DNA from: Alloboseaceae bacterium BT-24-1
Lineage (GTDB): Bacteria; Pseudomonadota; Alphaproteobacteria; Rhizobiales; Beijerinckiaceae
DNA length: 64,000 nt
Direction: 5' to 3'
Assembly: GCA_025846845.1 (NCBI GenBank)
Contig: JAOYTL010000023.1
Span: 8,784-72,783, forward strand
Shown here one piece after another: positions 8,031-19,200 of the stretch (position 1 is the stretch's first letter; the number at the start of each line of letters is the position of its first letter). Below the pieces are notes generated by a model. That model ran no database searches, was not told the origin of the DNA, and saw nothing but the letters and a program-made list of their open reading frames with translations. The position numbers and the translations under genes were made by a program.

Positions 8031-8803
8031 CGCTCGCCCGTTCCCTCGGAGAGCGGATAGTAGCGACGGCGGCGCAGGAGTAGTGCCCCGCCGGCGATCA
8101 CGGCGCAGCCGACGACCGCTCCGGTGATGGCAGGCCAAGGCAGGTTGGTGTGCGACAAGGTGGTCGCTCCGCCAGGCGCAGCCTGCAGCATTGCGGCATT
8201 GCGCTCGGCCGGCACCACCACAACCGAGACGCGGTCATAGCTCAGCCCCGCGACGCCGTTGGCGATCAGCATCTTGATCGAAGCGAGCTTGTCGTCGATC
8301 ACGATCTTGGGATCATGCCGGATGAAGACCGAAGCCGAGGACGGCACGAGATTCTGCCGCAGCGGGTCGTTCTCGGGAAGGACGAGATGGACGCGGGCAG
8401 TCAGCACGCCGTCGATCGCGGCGACGGTGCGTGACAATTCCTGGCTCAGGGCGAAGATCATCCGCGCCCGGTCCTGTACCGGGGAGGAGACGAGGCCGTC
8501 CTTCTTGAAGACGTCGCCGAGGGTCTGGAACTCCTGCCGGGGGAGACCGCTGCGGCCGAGGATCGTGACGGCATCGGCGAAGCGTGCTTCCTCGACCGTG
8601 ACGGTCAACTTGCCGCCCTTTTGAACGTTGCGGCCGGCCGGAATGCCGTTCTGCAGCAGGATCGCCACCATCTCGTTGGCCTGGGGCTCGTCGAGATTCG
8701 TGTAGAGATCGACCTTGCAGCCGGCCAGCAGCGCAGCGCAGCAAAGCAGAGCCAGGATACGGGTGTGACGAGCCTTCGCCATGATGGGCACCGAGCCCTT
8801 CAC
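8027..8803 (-). CDS. sctJ: T3SS inner-membrane ring lipoprotein SctJ
   Basis: A 258-aa YscJ/NolT/RhcJ-family lipoprotein forming the inner-membrane ring. It has a lipoprotein signal with lipobox LLAGC (Cys 29), then CKVDLYTNLDEPQANEMVAI, which is the family hallmark. The ring-building motifs LSRTVAAIDGVLTARVHLVL and the GVAGLSYDRVSVVVVPA block follow, then a C-terminal transmembrane helix and a basic tail. The GTG at 8803 overlaps the sctI stop; an ATG at 8782 (MAKARHTR) would give a more standard signal peptide and is a realistic alternative start. Confidence 0.92.
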   Translation of the reverse strand: MKGSVPIMAKARHTRILALLCCAALLAGCKVDLYTNLDEPQANEMVAILLQNGIPAGRNVQKGGKLTVTVEEARFADAVTILGRSGLPRQEFQTLGDVFKKDGLVSSPVQDRARMIFALSQELSRTVAAIDGVLTARVHLVLPENDPLRQNLVPSSASVFIRHDPKIVIDDKLASIKMLIANGVAGLSYDRVSVVVVPAERNAAMLQAAPGGATTLSHTNLPWPAITGAVVGCAVIAGGALLLRRRRYYPLSEGTGER

Positions 8804-9210
8804 TGCCCCTTGAGCACGGTGTTGGCGGATCCGGTCGTTTGCGTTGCGCCACGGACGACCAGCTGCGTCTGCACGGCGAACTCGAAGGAGCGGTTCATCG
8901 ATTCGATCACGCGATCGAGCTGCCGGTTGTCCAATGCGCTGCGCTCCGTCGCCCCCTGTTGAGCGGTGCTCGACGGGGCCTGCTCACGCGCGCTCTCGCC
9001 GGCCCGGCGCAGGAAGCCGTCCATCCGGCTCGTCAGCTCCGAGGCGAGCTGACCTGGATCGGCCAGGGCTCCGGCCCGCGTCGGCCAGTTCTGCTGGCGC
9101 GCCGCGGCTTCTGCCGCGTGATCGAAAGCCGGCTGCTGCTCGGCGCCGGTCTGGATGACCAGCGTGGAGCCAGATAGCAATGTGGTCGGCAGCCCGTTTG
9201 CGATCGTCAT
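8800..9210 (-). CDS. sctI: T3SS inner-rod protein SctI (NolB/YscI-like)
   Basis: A 136-aa protein whose last third, ESMNRSFEFAVQTQLVVRGA followed by a Thr/Ser/Asn segment and ending TVLKGQ, fits the short conserved helix of SctI inner-rod proteins (aromatic/polar helix, then a Leu-Lys-x-Gln end). The N-terminal part is Gln/Ala-rich and variable. It sits directly before sctJ, matching the nolB-rhcJ order of rhizobial operons, and is coupled to it by a GTGA overlap. Confidence 0.72.
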   Translation of the reverse strand: MTIANGLPTTLLSGSTLVIQTGAEQQPAFDHAAEAAARQQNWPTRAGALADPGQLASELTSRMDGFLRRAGESAREQAPSSTAQQGATERSALDNRQLDRVIESMNRSFEFAVQTQLVVRGATQTTGSANTVLKGQ

Positions 9211-9250
9211 CTGTGCCTCCGAAAACTGGATCTGCGAGAACTGGCTGCGG

Positions 9251-9508
9251 TCAACCGTCCTCGTCGGCCATGACCTCGCCGAGCATGTCGGTCATGCGGG
9301 GCATCAGCAGCATCGACATGATCTGTGACCCGTATTGGCCGACCATCCGGGCGAGTTCGTCCTGGCTGATCTCATCCTCCTGATCGGCGCCTCCAGCGCC
9401 GGCGTTGCGCTGCTGTGCCGCGGCGATCGCATCATCGAAACCTGCGCCATTGCCGTTGTTGTCGACCGAGCCGCCAGGCAGGGCGGTATTGACCGGTTGC
9501 ACGCTCAT
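9251..9508 (-). CDS. Small acidic protein heading the T3SS operon; needle or secreted-subunit candidate
   Basis: I placed the start at 9508 (MSVQPVNTALPGG), which has GAGGAGA 6 bases upstream; the longer frame starts in non-coding-like sequence. The 85-residue product has an N-terminus rich in Asn, Gly, Ser and Thr, as type III secretion signals often are. A helical acidic second half (QEDEISQDELARMVGQYGSQ) ends in a Met-rich segment. No family is recognised. As the first gene of the operon, before sctI, it could be a needle/pilus subunit (no SctF is otherwise visible), a chaperone or a secreted protein; size and helical character fit but do not prove this. Confidence 0.5.
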   Translation of the reverse strand: MSVQPVNTALPGGSVDNNGNGAGFDDAIAAAQQRNAGAGGADQEDEISQDELARMVGQYGSQIMSMLLMPRMTDMLGEVMADEDG

Positions 9509-9924
9509 CGCTGCTCTCCTCGGGGTCTCGCCGCACGGCGCAGTCGCGTCGCCGGGTTGGAGTTGTGGGTAAGGGTAGGGGCGGGATTTTCCTGATGTCA
9601 ACGCTTATTGCAATGTAAGTGCCGTTGATGGCTAGATGATATGCTTTTGAATTATGAATTCATAAGGCAATATCTAGTTACTTCGAAATTAAAAGCATTT
9701 ACATACGCCGCTATAGTTCCATTTGGATCTAGTAGGCAATCTACATGTGCATTCATAATCTGGAATAACGTCAGTTTATGTGATTTGAATGCTTGACGAA
9801 TCCTTTCTCGAGATTAACGTTCTTCCTACCTTGGACGGCTTTCGGGTCGTTCGGGTGCCGGAGCCGGGGGCATCGAAGATCCCGCACCGGTCCGATCCAG
9901 AGCACGTCAAAAACGGAGTCTGCG
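9509..9924. promoter_or_regulatory. AT-rich divergent control region between the T3SS operon and the giant-effector unit
   Basis: About 200 bases (roughly 9602-9800) are strikingly AT-rich inside otherwise very GC-rich DNA and lie between the minus-strand T3SS operon and the plus-strand gene at 9925. They contain a perfect 14-base palindrome, TTATGAATTCATAA, at 9652-9665. The half ATTCATAA recurs at 9751-9758. No convincing gene is present. The layout suits divergent promoters under an activator or a nucleoid-associated silencer. No promoter element can be assigned firmly. Confidence 0.5.
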
Positions 9925-10089
9925 ATGTCCGGAACCTCGTCCGTCCAGAACACCACCACGCCGGAGAATGCGATCCAACAGATGGAAGCCGCCTTCAACC
10001 GCGCCATCGTGAAGTCGGCGGAAATCACCACCAAGACGACCGAGAAGAAGGTCAGCCTCGACGCAGCCAAGCAGCGTCCGAACGCCTGA
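9925..10089 (+). CDS. 54-aa Ser/Thr-rich helical protein, T3SS needle/pilus subunit candidate
   Basis: ATG at 9925 with GGAG 8 bases upstream gives MSGTSSVQNTTTPENAIQQM followed by an amphipathic helix (EAAFNRAIVKSAEITTKTTE) and a short basic tail, 54 residues in all. The Ser/Thr/Asn/Gln-rich N-terminus, small size, lack of Cys or signal peptide, and helix are what one expects of small early T3SS substrates such as needle or pilus subunits. It lies just upstream of the giant protein and is followed by a strong hairpin. No family is recognised from sequence, so the role is inferred from context. Confidence 0.5.
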   Translation: MSGTSSVQNTTTPENAIQQMEAAFNRAIVKSAEITTKTTEKKVSLDAAKQRPNA

Positions 10090-10145
10090 TCGCGCCTTCG
10101 TGGCGCCCTGGCGTGGCCGACCGGCCACCGCCCTCCAAGCCATCA

Positions 10146-10173
10146 CCGCGCGCCGCCATAAGGCGGCGCGCGG
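10146..10173 (+). terminator. 12-bp perfect hairpin between the 54-aa gene and the giant gene
   Basis: CCGCGCGCCGCC, a 4-base ATAA loop, then the exact reverse complement. There is no T-run after it, so it is not a classical intrinsic terminator. It could attenuate transcription or protect a 3' end, giving more transcript of the small upstream gene than of the 9.2-kb gene downstream. Confidence 0.55.
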
Positions 10174-10261
10174 CTCCTCCGACAGCGTATCGGTCCCGTC
10201 GCCATCGACCAGGTGTGCGGGCTAGCCGGAACGTTGCCGGCGCCAGCTTCAGGAGGCCGTC

Positions 10262-13200
10262 ATGCGAGTCAACAAACCCGACGGTGGTCTTGTCAGCCAG
10301 ACCACGAGCACGCAGTCGACCAACCCGATCGGATCGCTGCTCAAGACCCTCGCCGACGTGGTTCGCAAGGTACTGCAGGCGTTGGCGCCTGTCCTGTCGC
10401 GGGTGAACTACGCCGCCTCCATGACTAGTGCAGCAGGCCGGAATCCCAAAGTGATCTGGGCCGGAGAGCTGAAGCCGGGCCAGGCCAACACACCGCAGGG
10501 CCAGGCCCTCATCGCCAAGCAGGAGCGGGTGTTGATCCTGCTCGCACAGCTCCTCGCGAACTCGCTCGCCAACAGCGATCCGGCGAAGGCGAAAGAGAAT
10601 CAGGTCCTCGTCGCCCAGATCAACGCGATCATCCTCAATGACGAGTCGACAGTCGCAGGTCAGGAAGCGCACGACCGCGGCGTCGAGACGGCGGCGGCCG
10701 AACAGAAATATGGCCCTGGCACTGCGGAGAAGCCGCAACTCATGCCGTCGGGCGGGGGCGGCTGGATTCAGTCGAATGGCCAGTGGGTTCATCCGGAATT
10801 GGCTCGCGCCCGGGCCGCGCAGGACTCGGCCGAAGCGCGCGCTGTCGAAGCCCGCGCCAAATCCGACGAGGCGACGGCGCAAGTCGAGGTCTACGCCGCT
10901 GACCCGGAATATCGCTCGGCGGTCGCCGGCGCGAACCGGACGCTGGCCAAGACACTGGCGCCGGAAGGCATCACCTTCGAGATCAAGGCGACCAAGCCGC
11001 TCGCCCAGGCGCAGTCCGACCTCAAGGATGCGCAGGGAGTTGCCGGCAAGGCGACGCAGAGCCGCCAGAAGCGCGAGCAGGCGGAAACCGTTCTTGTCGA
11101 TGCGCTGGAGGACAAGACAAAGGTGCGTGGGCCGCAAGGTCCCAACGCCCAGCAGGCCAGACCGGCGAACAGCACCGAGAGCAGCAAGGTCTCCGATCGC
11201 AGATCCGACTACGAGGACAAGGAGGTCAGGGCCGGTTTCGCCGAGTACGGCCAGCTCTCGGCCGAAGCCGATCTGCTCGACGTCGAGATCAGCGAACTGG
11301 TGGCGAAGCAGCTGGTGCGGACGACCCAGCCCAATACGCCGGAGCGCGCCGAGGCCGACCGGATGCTCGAAACGGCCGGCAACCAGCGCAAGGTGGCGCA
11401 AGCCAACCGCGACGTCGCGGTCAAGGCCAGCGATCTCGCCGATGCCGAACGAGACCTTGCCGGCGTGCAACTCCAGGCTGCGCCGATCGAGGACGCCGCG
11501 CTGAACAACCTGCGGAGCAAGAGCCCCCACCTCTTTGAGCAAGACGGTTTCACTGACGGCAAGAGCAAATACTCCGGCACGCTACAGAGCGTCTCGGTCG
11601 ACGACGACTCGAAGGACGGACAGCTCCACGCCACCTTCGTCTACGAACACAAGACGCTGGTGATCCCGCTGACCTTTCAACCGGGCGCCAAGAATGTCCG
11701 GCGCAGCGGCCATGAGCGCGAGATCGACGCAGCCTGGAACAACATTGCCGGGTGCGGTCCGAACGGCCTCCTCGGCGCGCAGCAACGCAAGCAGGCGGCT
11801 GAGAAGGCCTACACCTCGAGCACCATCACGCAGATCGACGTCAATATCGATCTCGCGGGCAAGACCATCCCCGCGCTCGAGACAGCACTGAACACCGCGC
11901 TCACGACGAAGGGGCCGGCGATCCCGGTTGGCGGCCCCGGCGAGGCCGCGCCTTTCCCCGGCGCGGTCAAGTCGACGATGAACGGCGTGGAGGTCTGGGT
12001 TCATCCCGAGGTCGCGCTGATCCTGTCGGCGCTCAACGCGACACGGGAGCTGGACAAGGACCTGCGACTGCAGCGCGAGCACGCAGTCGCCTGGCATGAC
12101 TACGCGGTGTTCACGGCGACACAGCCGACCAAGCTGCTCAACGAAGATTCAGGCCAGCACCAGAGCAGCATGCAGGCGGCTTACTACCGCGACAGGCAAA
12201 CCCAGGCGACCCACCAGATCGAGCTCACCTTCGGTGCGATGGCCCAGCAGACCCTGCCGGACAGCAAGGCGCTGTTCGGGGCCGAGCATGTGCTGGGAGG
12301 CCAGGCGCTCAAGTCGACATTGCAACTGGCCGGAGCGGCTCCGGAGGAAGCCGGGAGGATGGCCGGCAAGATCCAGGAGATCGGCGGCGATCAGGCACAG
12401 GTCGCCTTCGTGCCGTTCCAGTACATCGACGCCAGCGTCGGCTCGCAGCAGATGCTGTTCGCGATCGTGCGCGGGACCGACGGCAAGGATCATGTCGTTG
12501 ACGGTCGCGGGTCCGACTACGTCCTCGACGGGCGCAAGCCGGAGAACATCAAATCTTTCATCGAGACCTACCAGAACGACAACGACCTGATGGATAGCGG
12601 CACCATCGTCGTTCCGAAGAACCTCTCCTTCACGGCCAAGGGCGACAAGGTCGAGACCGAGGCCTACCAGGCCCACGTCAAGACCTTCGTCGAGAAATAC
12701 GTCGATCCGATCGCGACCGGCGTCGCCGCCGGCGCACCGCTGTTGATGCTGATCCCTGGCGTCAATGTCGTCGCGGCTCCACTCGCGATCGTCGCCGGCA
12801 CCTATGTCGGCGGCAGGCAGCTGCAGGAATTCGGAGAAGACATCTACTACGGGCGCGAGATCACGCCGGGGCGCCTGATCATGGAGACGCTCTCGGCCGG
12901 AGCGACGATCTTCCCGGCCACCGCCTCGGCCTCGCGCGCGATCGGACTCAGAAACGCAGGCATGACCACTGTCGCGTCGCTCCGCACTTCGATCGGGGCG
13001 ACCTACAGCCGAACCCCCTATTACCGCCATGCCGGCGAGATCATGCAGAGCGCCACCGGCGGAACGATCGGATTCGCTCGCACGCTCGATCTCGCCTCGA
13101 TTGCAGCGGGCTCGCCGCTCCTCGCCGTCTCGGCCTTCAACATGATGGCTCATGGCGATGATCCCGGCATGAACCCGTTGATGGAGCTGATGAGCTTCGC

Positions 13201-16200
13201 CTCGGGCGTCTACGGCACGGTGTCGGGCCTGCATGCGCGGATCGAGCAGGGGCGGGCGGCGCCGCAACCAACAGCGCGGAGACCGCGCCATGTAGCGAAC
13301 GCGACGACATTCACGCATCACGCGCCAGGGACGGCCGCTTTGCCAGGCGGCCTTGGGGGGTTGGGAACAGCGCGTGGTGGCGGCTCGCAAGGCGGAACGA
13401 TCGTCGCGCAGACGCAACCGACATCGGGGCCGCAGGCCGGTCGAAACGATGGCGGTGAGCCGACAGGTTCGGCCAAGCCGGAGAACGCCGGCGTCGAGCC
13501 AGTGATCGGGGCCGAGGGAGTGCCTACACCTTTGGCGGCAGCCGCCGCTCTGCCGAACGTTGCTGATGCGGTGGCGGCAAGTCAGATCGCCAATATCGGT
13601 GGTACCGGGCATGGCGACACCGGCAACGGAAGCGCGGACCAGCAGGCGCGCCCGGGGCGCACAGCGGAAGAAGGGACCGTCAACGGTCCACGGCAAGGCG
13701 AAGCCGGCGACCGGCCGTTCATGCCCCTTTGGCAGCAGGCCCGGCAATCGCCGGATGGCTTGGCGCTTCCGGCGGATCGACGTGCCGAAATGGAGGCTGC
13801 CGGCAAGGATATTCCGCCGAGCGGTTGGCAGGCGGCCAAACCCTGGAAATGGCAGGAGAATGCGCCCGATATCCGGTTTTCGCTGCTTGGCCGGGTCAGG
13901 ATCAATCCCGGGCCAGCTGGCGACGCTGTCAGGGCGGCGCTCGGTGCCCAGGTCGATTCGACGCCGGTCGGCTCGCCGACCTGGCGCTCGTACATGGCCG
14001 GTGTCGGTGTGCGCAGCAATTTCAGGGCGATCGGCGCCGCCATGGGCGAAGGCCCGGGTGCCGTGCGCGACGCCTTGCAATCGGAGGCGGGTCTCTCGAT
14101 CCGGCCGAACGAGCATCGCAACGTCACGGGCGCGCAACTCGGGCTTCCGATCTCTCACCAGACGGCCTTCCAGTTCAAGGGAGCGGATCTGATCGCAGCT
14201 GGAGAACAGCTGATCTACGGCGATCCATCGCAATCCGCATTCGACCTGCTGCCGAAAACCGGGCGCGTTATGCCTGCCACGAAGGGGTCGGCTCAGCCGC
14301 AAGGCCATGTCGTCGAGATCGTCTACGGCCTCTCATTGCGCTCGGAATCCGTCACGCTGAAACCCGGCGAGACCGATGTGTTCGGTGCACCGGCGAACAA
14401 CGCTGCCGGTTTCGTGCGCTTCGAGGACGGCGTGCCCTACAAGAAGGTGATGCTGGAGGACAAGCTCTACCTGCATCCCGCCTGGGTCAACGAACTGCCC
14501 ACCTCGATCTCCAAGTTCATCCCGCGCGTCGCGCTGGAGCGCCGTTACGAAGTGGCGATGGACGCGATGTTCCATCAGGATTTCACGGTTTCGCGTGAGT
14601 TCCTCGATCTCAACCAGGTCGTGCTCGGCAAGCTGCGGCTGCGCACGCAGGTGGTCGTCAACAATGCCGACGATGCCGCCGCGCTGGCCGCGGCGCCATC
14701 CGCCGAAAAGCTCCAGGAGCTGTTGGCGAAGGGCGCGATCGATCAGGACCAGCGCCTGACCTATGTGCGCGGTTCCGGCAGCGGCCTGCGCCAGTCGGCG
14801 GTTCCCGGCCTGCCGCTGAAGGAGACGATCGTCGACCTCGCGGGCAATGAGAGGCGCGTTTGGTCGCCGGGTTCGAGCCGGCTGGAGGTGATCGTCAACG
14901 AGCAGTTCGGACCTCGCGGACTGATCAACCCCGACCGCCCGCTGCTCGCCAAGGCGCCAACGACATTCAGCCACTATATCCCGTCTGACGGGCCGATATT
15001 CTGGGGTCTGTTCGGCGATGCGCAGAATGTCGCGCTGACGGTGGACCGGACCGTTGCGTGGTCGGTGCCGGCACTGCCGGTTGGTGTTCCAGGCGTTCGC
15101 TGGCTGCAGTTGCCGCTGTCCGCCAGCATCGAGGGCCGGCTGTTCTACCGGACAAAGCTGCCGGACGCTGCTCCGGCTGTCGCTGCCGAGCGAACGACAA
15201 GCTGGGAGTTTCCCCAGGCCGATGGCTTGACCCTGGCGGTCGAGGGGCCGCGCTGGCTGAAGCGGCTCGACGCGCGAGCCGAGACGGGGCGGGTTGCGGT
15301 CTTCCCGCGCGGCGGCAACGAGGCGGTCGGCAAGTGGCTGAACCAGCTCGAAGCCGGCGCGAGCCCGAGCCAGAAGCAGGCCGTCGCCGATTTCAGGCGC
15401 GACGTTCTGCCCGGCCTCAAGGACGAATCCTTCCTGACGCCCGTGCAGGCGTCCGCCGTGCACGATTTCATCGCCGGGCAGGCGCGGCCGAAAACCGGTA
15501 GGCCGGAAGACGGCGTCGTCGAGCTTCGTCCCGGAGCGCTCGAACTGCCGCTCAAGGCCTGGTACGAGATGCAAGGGTTCACGGTGGAGATTGCACGGCG
15601 CGATCCCATGCCGCTCTGGGACGCTGCGCGGCAGAATCCCGAGACGCTGAGGGTACGCAGCGAGCCGGATGGCGACAGCGCCAGCCGGCCGGCGAAGCCT
15701 GCCACTGAAACCCCGGATGCATTGAAGCCGCATTTCTGGTCGGTCGGCTCGTCGCATGCACTCGATGCAGCGACCGGGCCTGGATACCTTCGCCACCTGA
15801 CCGACGGCACCGGCGCCGCGCCCGAAGACATCATGGCGCGCATTCGCGACAGGCTGGAGCAGGAAGCGAACAAGCCGCAGCCGCGTGATCTGAGCGCCGC
15901 CGCCTTGCCGCAGGGCGGACCAAATCAGCTATTGATCGCGAAGGGGCGCGGGCTGATCGGCCAGTCGCCCGACCAGAAGGTCGACGGCGCCTTGAACCTG
16001 GTGCTCGATTACCTAGGCAACGCTCGAGAGATCGCCCCAAGTTATCGCCAGGCGATCGCCGATCTCGGACATCTGGTGGGGCAGATCGAGAATCCGGGCC
16101 AGAGCACCTTCGACGCCCGGTTGCCTGCCGTGCTGGCCCGCGCTGACTCCTATGTTCTCAGCCGCGTCCTGAATCCGGGAGCGGAGTGGCCGCTGACGGT

Positions 16201-19200
16201 GGCGTTGCGACCGGCGGCCCCGACGCCGGCGGCTGCGCAACAAAGCGCCAGTGTTGCTCCGACGGTTCCAGCCATGCCACTGCGCACTGCAGGATCTGAT
16301 GCATTGCTGTCGTCGGGCGTCGATTCGCTGATCGGACAGCATGGCGTCTCGCTCATGCCGAATCTGGCTGCCCAGGTGAGGGCGAACAAGGCCTTCAAGC
16401 AGACGCCGGACGATGATCGTGCAGTCAGGCTGTTCCCGCAGCCATCCAGTGATCCCGGTGTGCAGACCCGGTTCGCGCTGACGCTGCAGCGGCCGGTCGA
16501 TGTCTACGGACAGCAAGGCGGCGCTCCCGCCACAGGTCTGCGTACGGCCGATACCCAGTTCTTCGACAGCTATGCCGACGCCGCCGCTGCGGTTGCCAAT
16601 CTGCCACCGCCGAAAGGAAGCCTGCGCGGCGGTTTCGTTTACAAGGTCGAGGCCGATGCGAAGGGCATCGCCGGCATCGGCAAGCTGGCCGAGATTCCGG
16701 TCGATTGGCTGCCAGGCGCCCAGTTCGTCTATCGAAGCGGGGACGTCTTTCCGGCGGTCGCCCTTCGGCCGGTGTCGGGCCCTGCCGCCGCAAACCAGCC
16801 CGCAATCGTTGCGCAGACCCAGGCGGCACCGTCGGCCCAACCGCATGTCGGCCAGGCCGGGATCGCCAACAAGGCTTCGACCGACCCGATCGCCGAAGCC
16901 CGGCAATCTCCCGACATCACGACGCGGCCGGCTTATGCCGGGCCGGACAGCAGCTTGCGGAAGTCCTTCGTCGATCCCGCGAACGCATATTGGCGCAAGA
17001 AGACCGCGAACGGAAAACTGCCGGAGCCCGACGCGCAGATGAAGGCGCAGACCGCTTATCTCGCCATCGCGCAATCGCCGGACGACCATGCCCTCAAGGG
17101 TCGTCCGCTGCACAAGAAGGTGACGGATTATGCGACCAGGCAGGTGCCGCACCTGTTCGGATCGCATGACTACACGGCAATCCGCTACATCGAGGGGCCG
17201 CTGCCGCCGCAACAGATCATGGGCGGGGGAGGGTCTCACCCGACGCTGAATCTCTCGGATTTCACGTTGCATTCGACGTTCGAAGGCGCACGTGAAGCGG
17301 TGCAGCAGCGCCCCGCTCCGGCGAAGAAGAAGGGCCGCAAGCAGGCGGCGCCGGGCGGCTATGTCTACCGGCTCGTCGGCCCCAAGGACGTGCTGACCGA
17401 TGCGATCGCCTCGGGCTCGATCTCGCCGAAACTGGTCGAGGGCGGGCTGCGCGTCTTCGAGGATGGCAGTGTCTATCCCTATAGCGTCGTCAATCGCGAC
17501 GCCGCCTATGCTCCCCAGCCGGGCGAGGCCTTCGTCAAGGGCGACCAGCCGGTTGGGCGCAAGGACAAGCTCAAGATCATCGGCACCAATGTCGGCTATG
17601 TCGGTGGCGCCGCCTTCGGCGCTTATATGACCGCGCGGTTGGGTACCGGCAGCCATATCGGCGCGCGCGATCTTCTATCGTCGCTGGCGATCTATGCCTG
17701 GCTGTTCCGCGGCGGCGTCGCCGGTATCCGGCAGGGCGCCAAGATCCGGTTGCAGAAGCGGCAGGACAGTGCCGCCCTCGTATCGAACGTCGCGCATGAC
17801 AAGTTCAAGCCCGGAGAAGCCGTGCTCGATCAGATCGGGCGCCAGGTGACGGGAGGGCGCGGATGGCGGCTGGGGATCAAGAGGACGGATCGCCAGCGCT
17901 ATGACAGCGCGATCGAGGTGGCGAAACATGCCGTGGAAAACAACAAAACGCCCGACCCAGCCACGATGATGGTGGTGCGCGAGGCAGTGGTCGATATGGC
18001 GACGAAACCGCTGCTCGGCAAGCGTGGTTTCTTTCACCATGTCGGAAACAAATCCGAGGTCGAAAAGGCCGCCGCCGAGCTGCACCAGGATCCGACGCAG
18101 TCGGCGCCGTGGCTGACGATCGCCGACGCGCATCTCAATATTCTCAAGCGCCGGACCACCGGTTGGCAGGGCGCCGTCTGGGGCCATAGCCGTGCCGACC
18201 GGATGAACTATCTCCTCGCCTTCGAGACGATTCTTAAGAATCGGGGAGACGTCGAGGCGATGAAGGTGCTGGAAACTGCGCCGGGCCGGTTGATCTCGCC
18301 GAACACGCCGACCGGACGCATTCTGGAGTTCGCGCGCTACGCCAGCTTCGGCATCAGCAATGCGAACACCACAAGGCTGGTGACCAATCCGTTCGCCGAT
18401 CCCGCCGCCTATGGCTATCTCGGCGTGCTCGACACCTTCGGCGGAACAGCTGATCTCGCCAGCAACTCCGCGAGCGCGGCATTCCTGTTCGGCAACTTGC
18501 CCGGCGTCGTCGGGACGGCTTCGAAGCGGGGCGTCGGCGATGCCGATTTCAATGCGCCCAAGAAGGCGGCTGATGAGCTCAGCGCGGCGTCGACCGGCGG
18601 CAACGTGCCGGCGACCCCTGCTCAGGCGCAATCGGCACCGCCTGCACAGGGCAGCGGGAGCGGCTCTACCGGAAAGAACAAGAAGCCGCACCCGACCTAT
18701 GCAGCGACAAGTGGCGGCGGCAGGATCATCGGCCCGGTCCGCCGCTTCTTCGCCGGTGGCGGCGATCCGAGAGCCGTGTACCATGACGGCCGGCTGCCCG
18801 ATGGCCCGCCGGAAGCGGACGGTACGCAGAAATACAAGCCGATGCACAAGCCGTCGCTGATCCAGCGCTGGCCGCAATACGCCTCCGCCGGCGACACCTA
18901 CGGCATGGTACCGTTCTTCGTCGCCGACAGCATCCATGCGGCGAACGCCTTTGCAGCGGGGCAGCCGGTGCTCGGCGGTATCGAACTCCTGAAGGTCGCC
19001 GCCGATTGGTACGTCTTCCGCGGCGCCCAGAAGGACTATATCGACGAATACCGCTCCAATCGCGGCATGGGGCCGATCGTCTGGCACAGCCGCGTCACGG
19101 ATATGTTCAATGCACCTTTGAACGGCGCTGAGCGTAATCCCGCTAGCGTCGACAAACCCTGGCTGCGCAATGGCCTGCCGCCGCTGGTCCTGCTCGGCGC

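Noticed and set aside
9766..9795. A tts-box-like sequence (GTCAG followed by TT) upstream of the 54-aa gene
   Set aside because: Only the first few positions fit the rhizobial TtsI box as I remember it; the central TCGAAAGCT part is absent.
9931..9960. An Hrp-box-like GGAACC...CCAC pattern
   Set aside because: It lies inside the coding sequence of the 54-aa gene and the downstream half is imperfect; likely chance.
15601..17560. ADP-ribosyltransferase-like reading of the FVYKVEADAKG and GGYVYRLVGP segments in the giant protein
   Set aside because: A VYRV-like strand is reminiscent, but I cannot find the accompanying STS and catalytic Glu motifs, so no enzymatic call is made.
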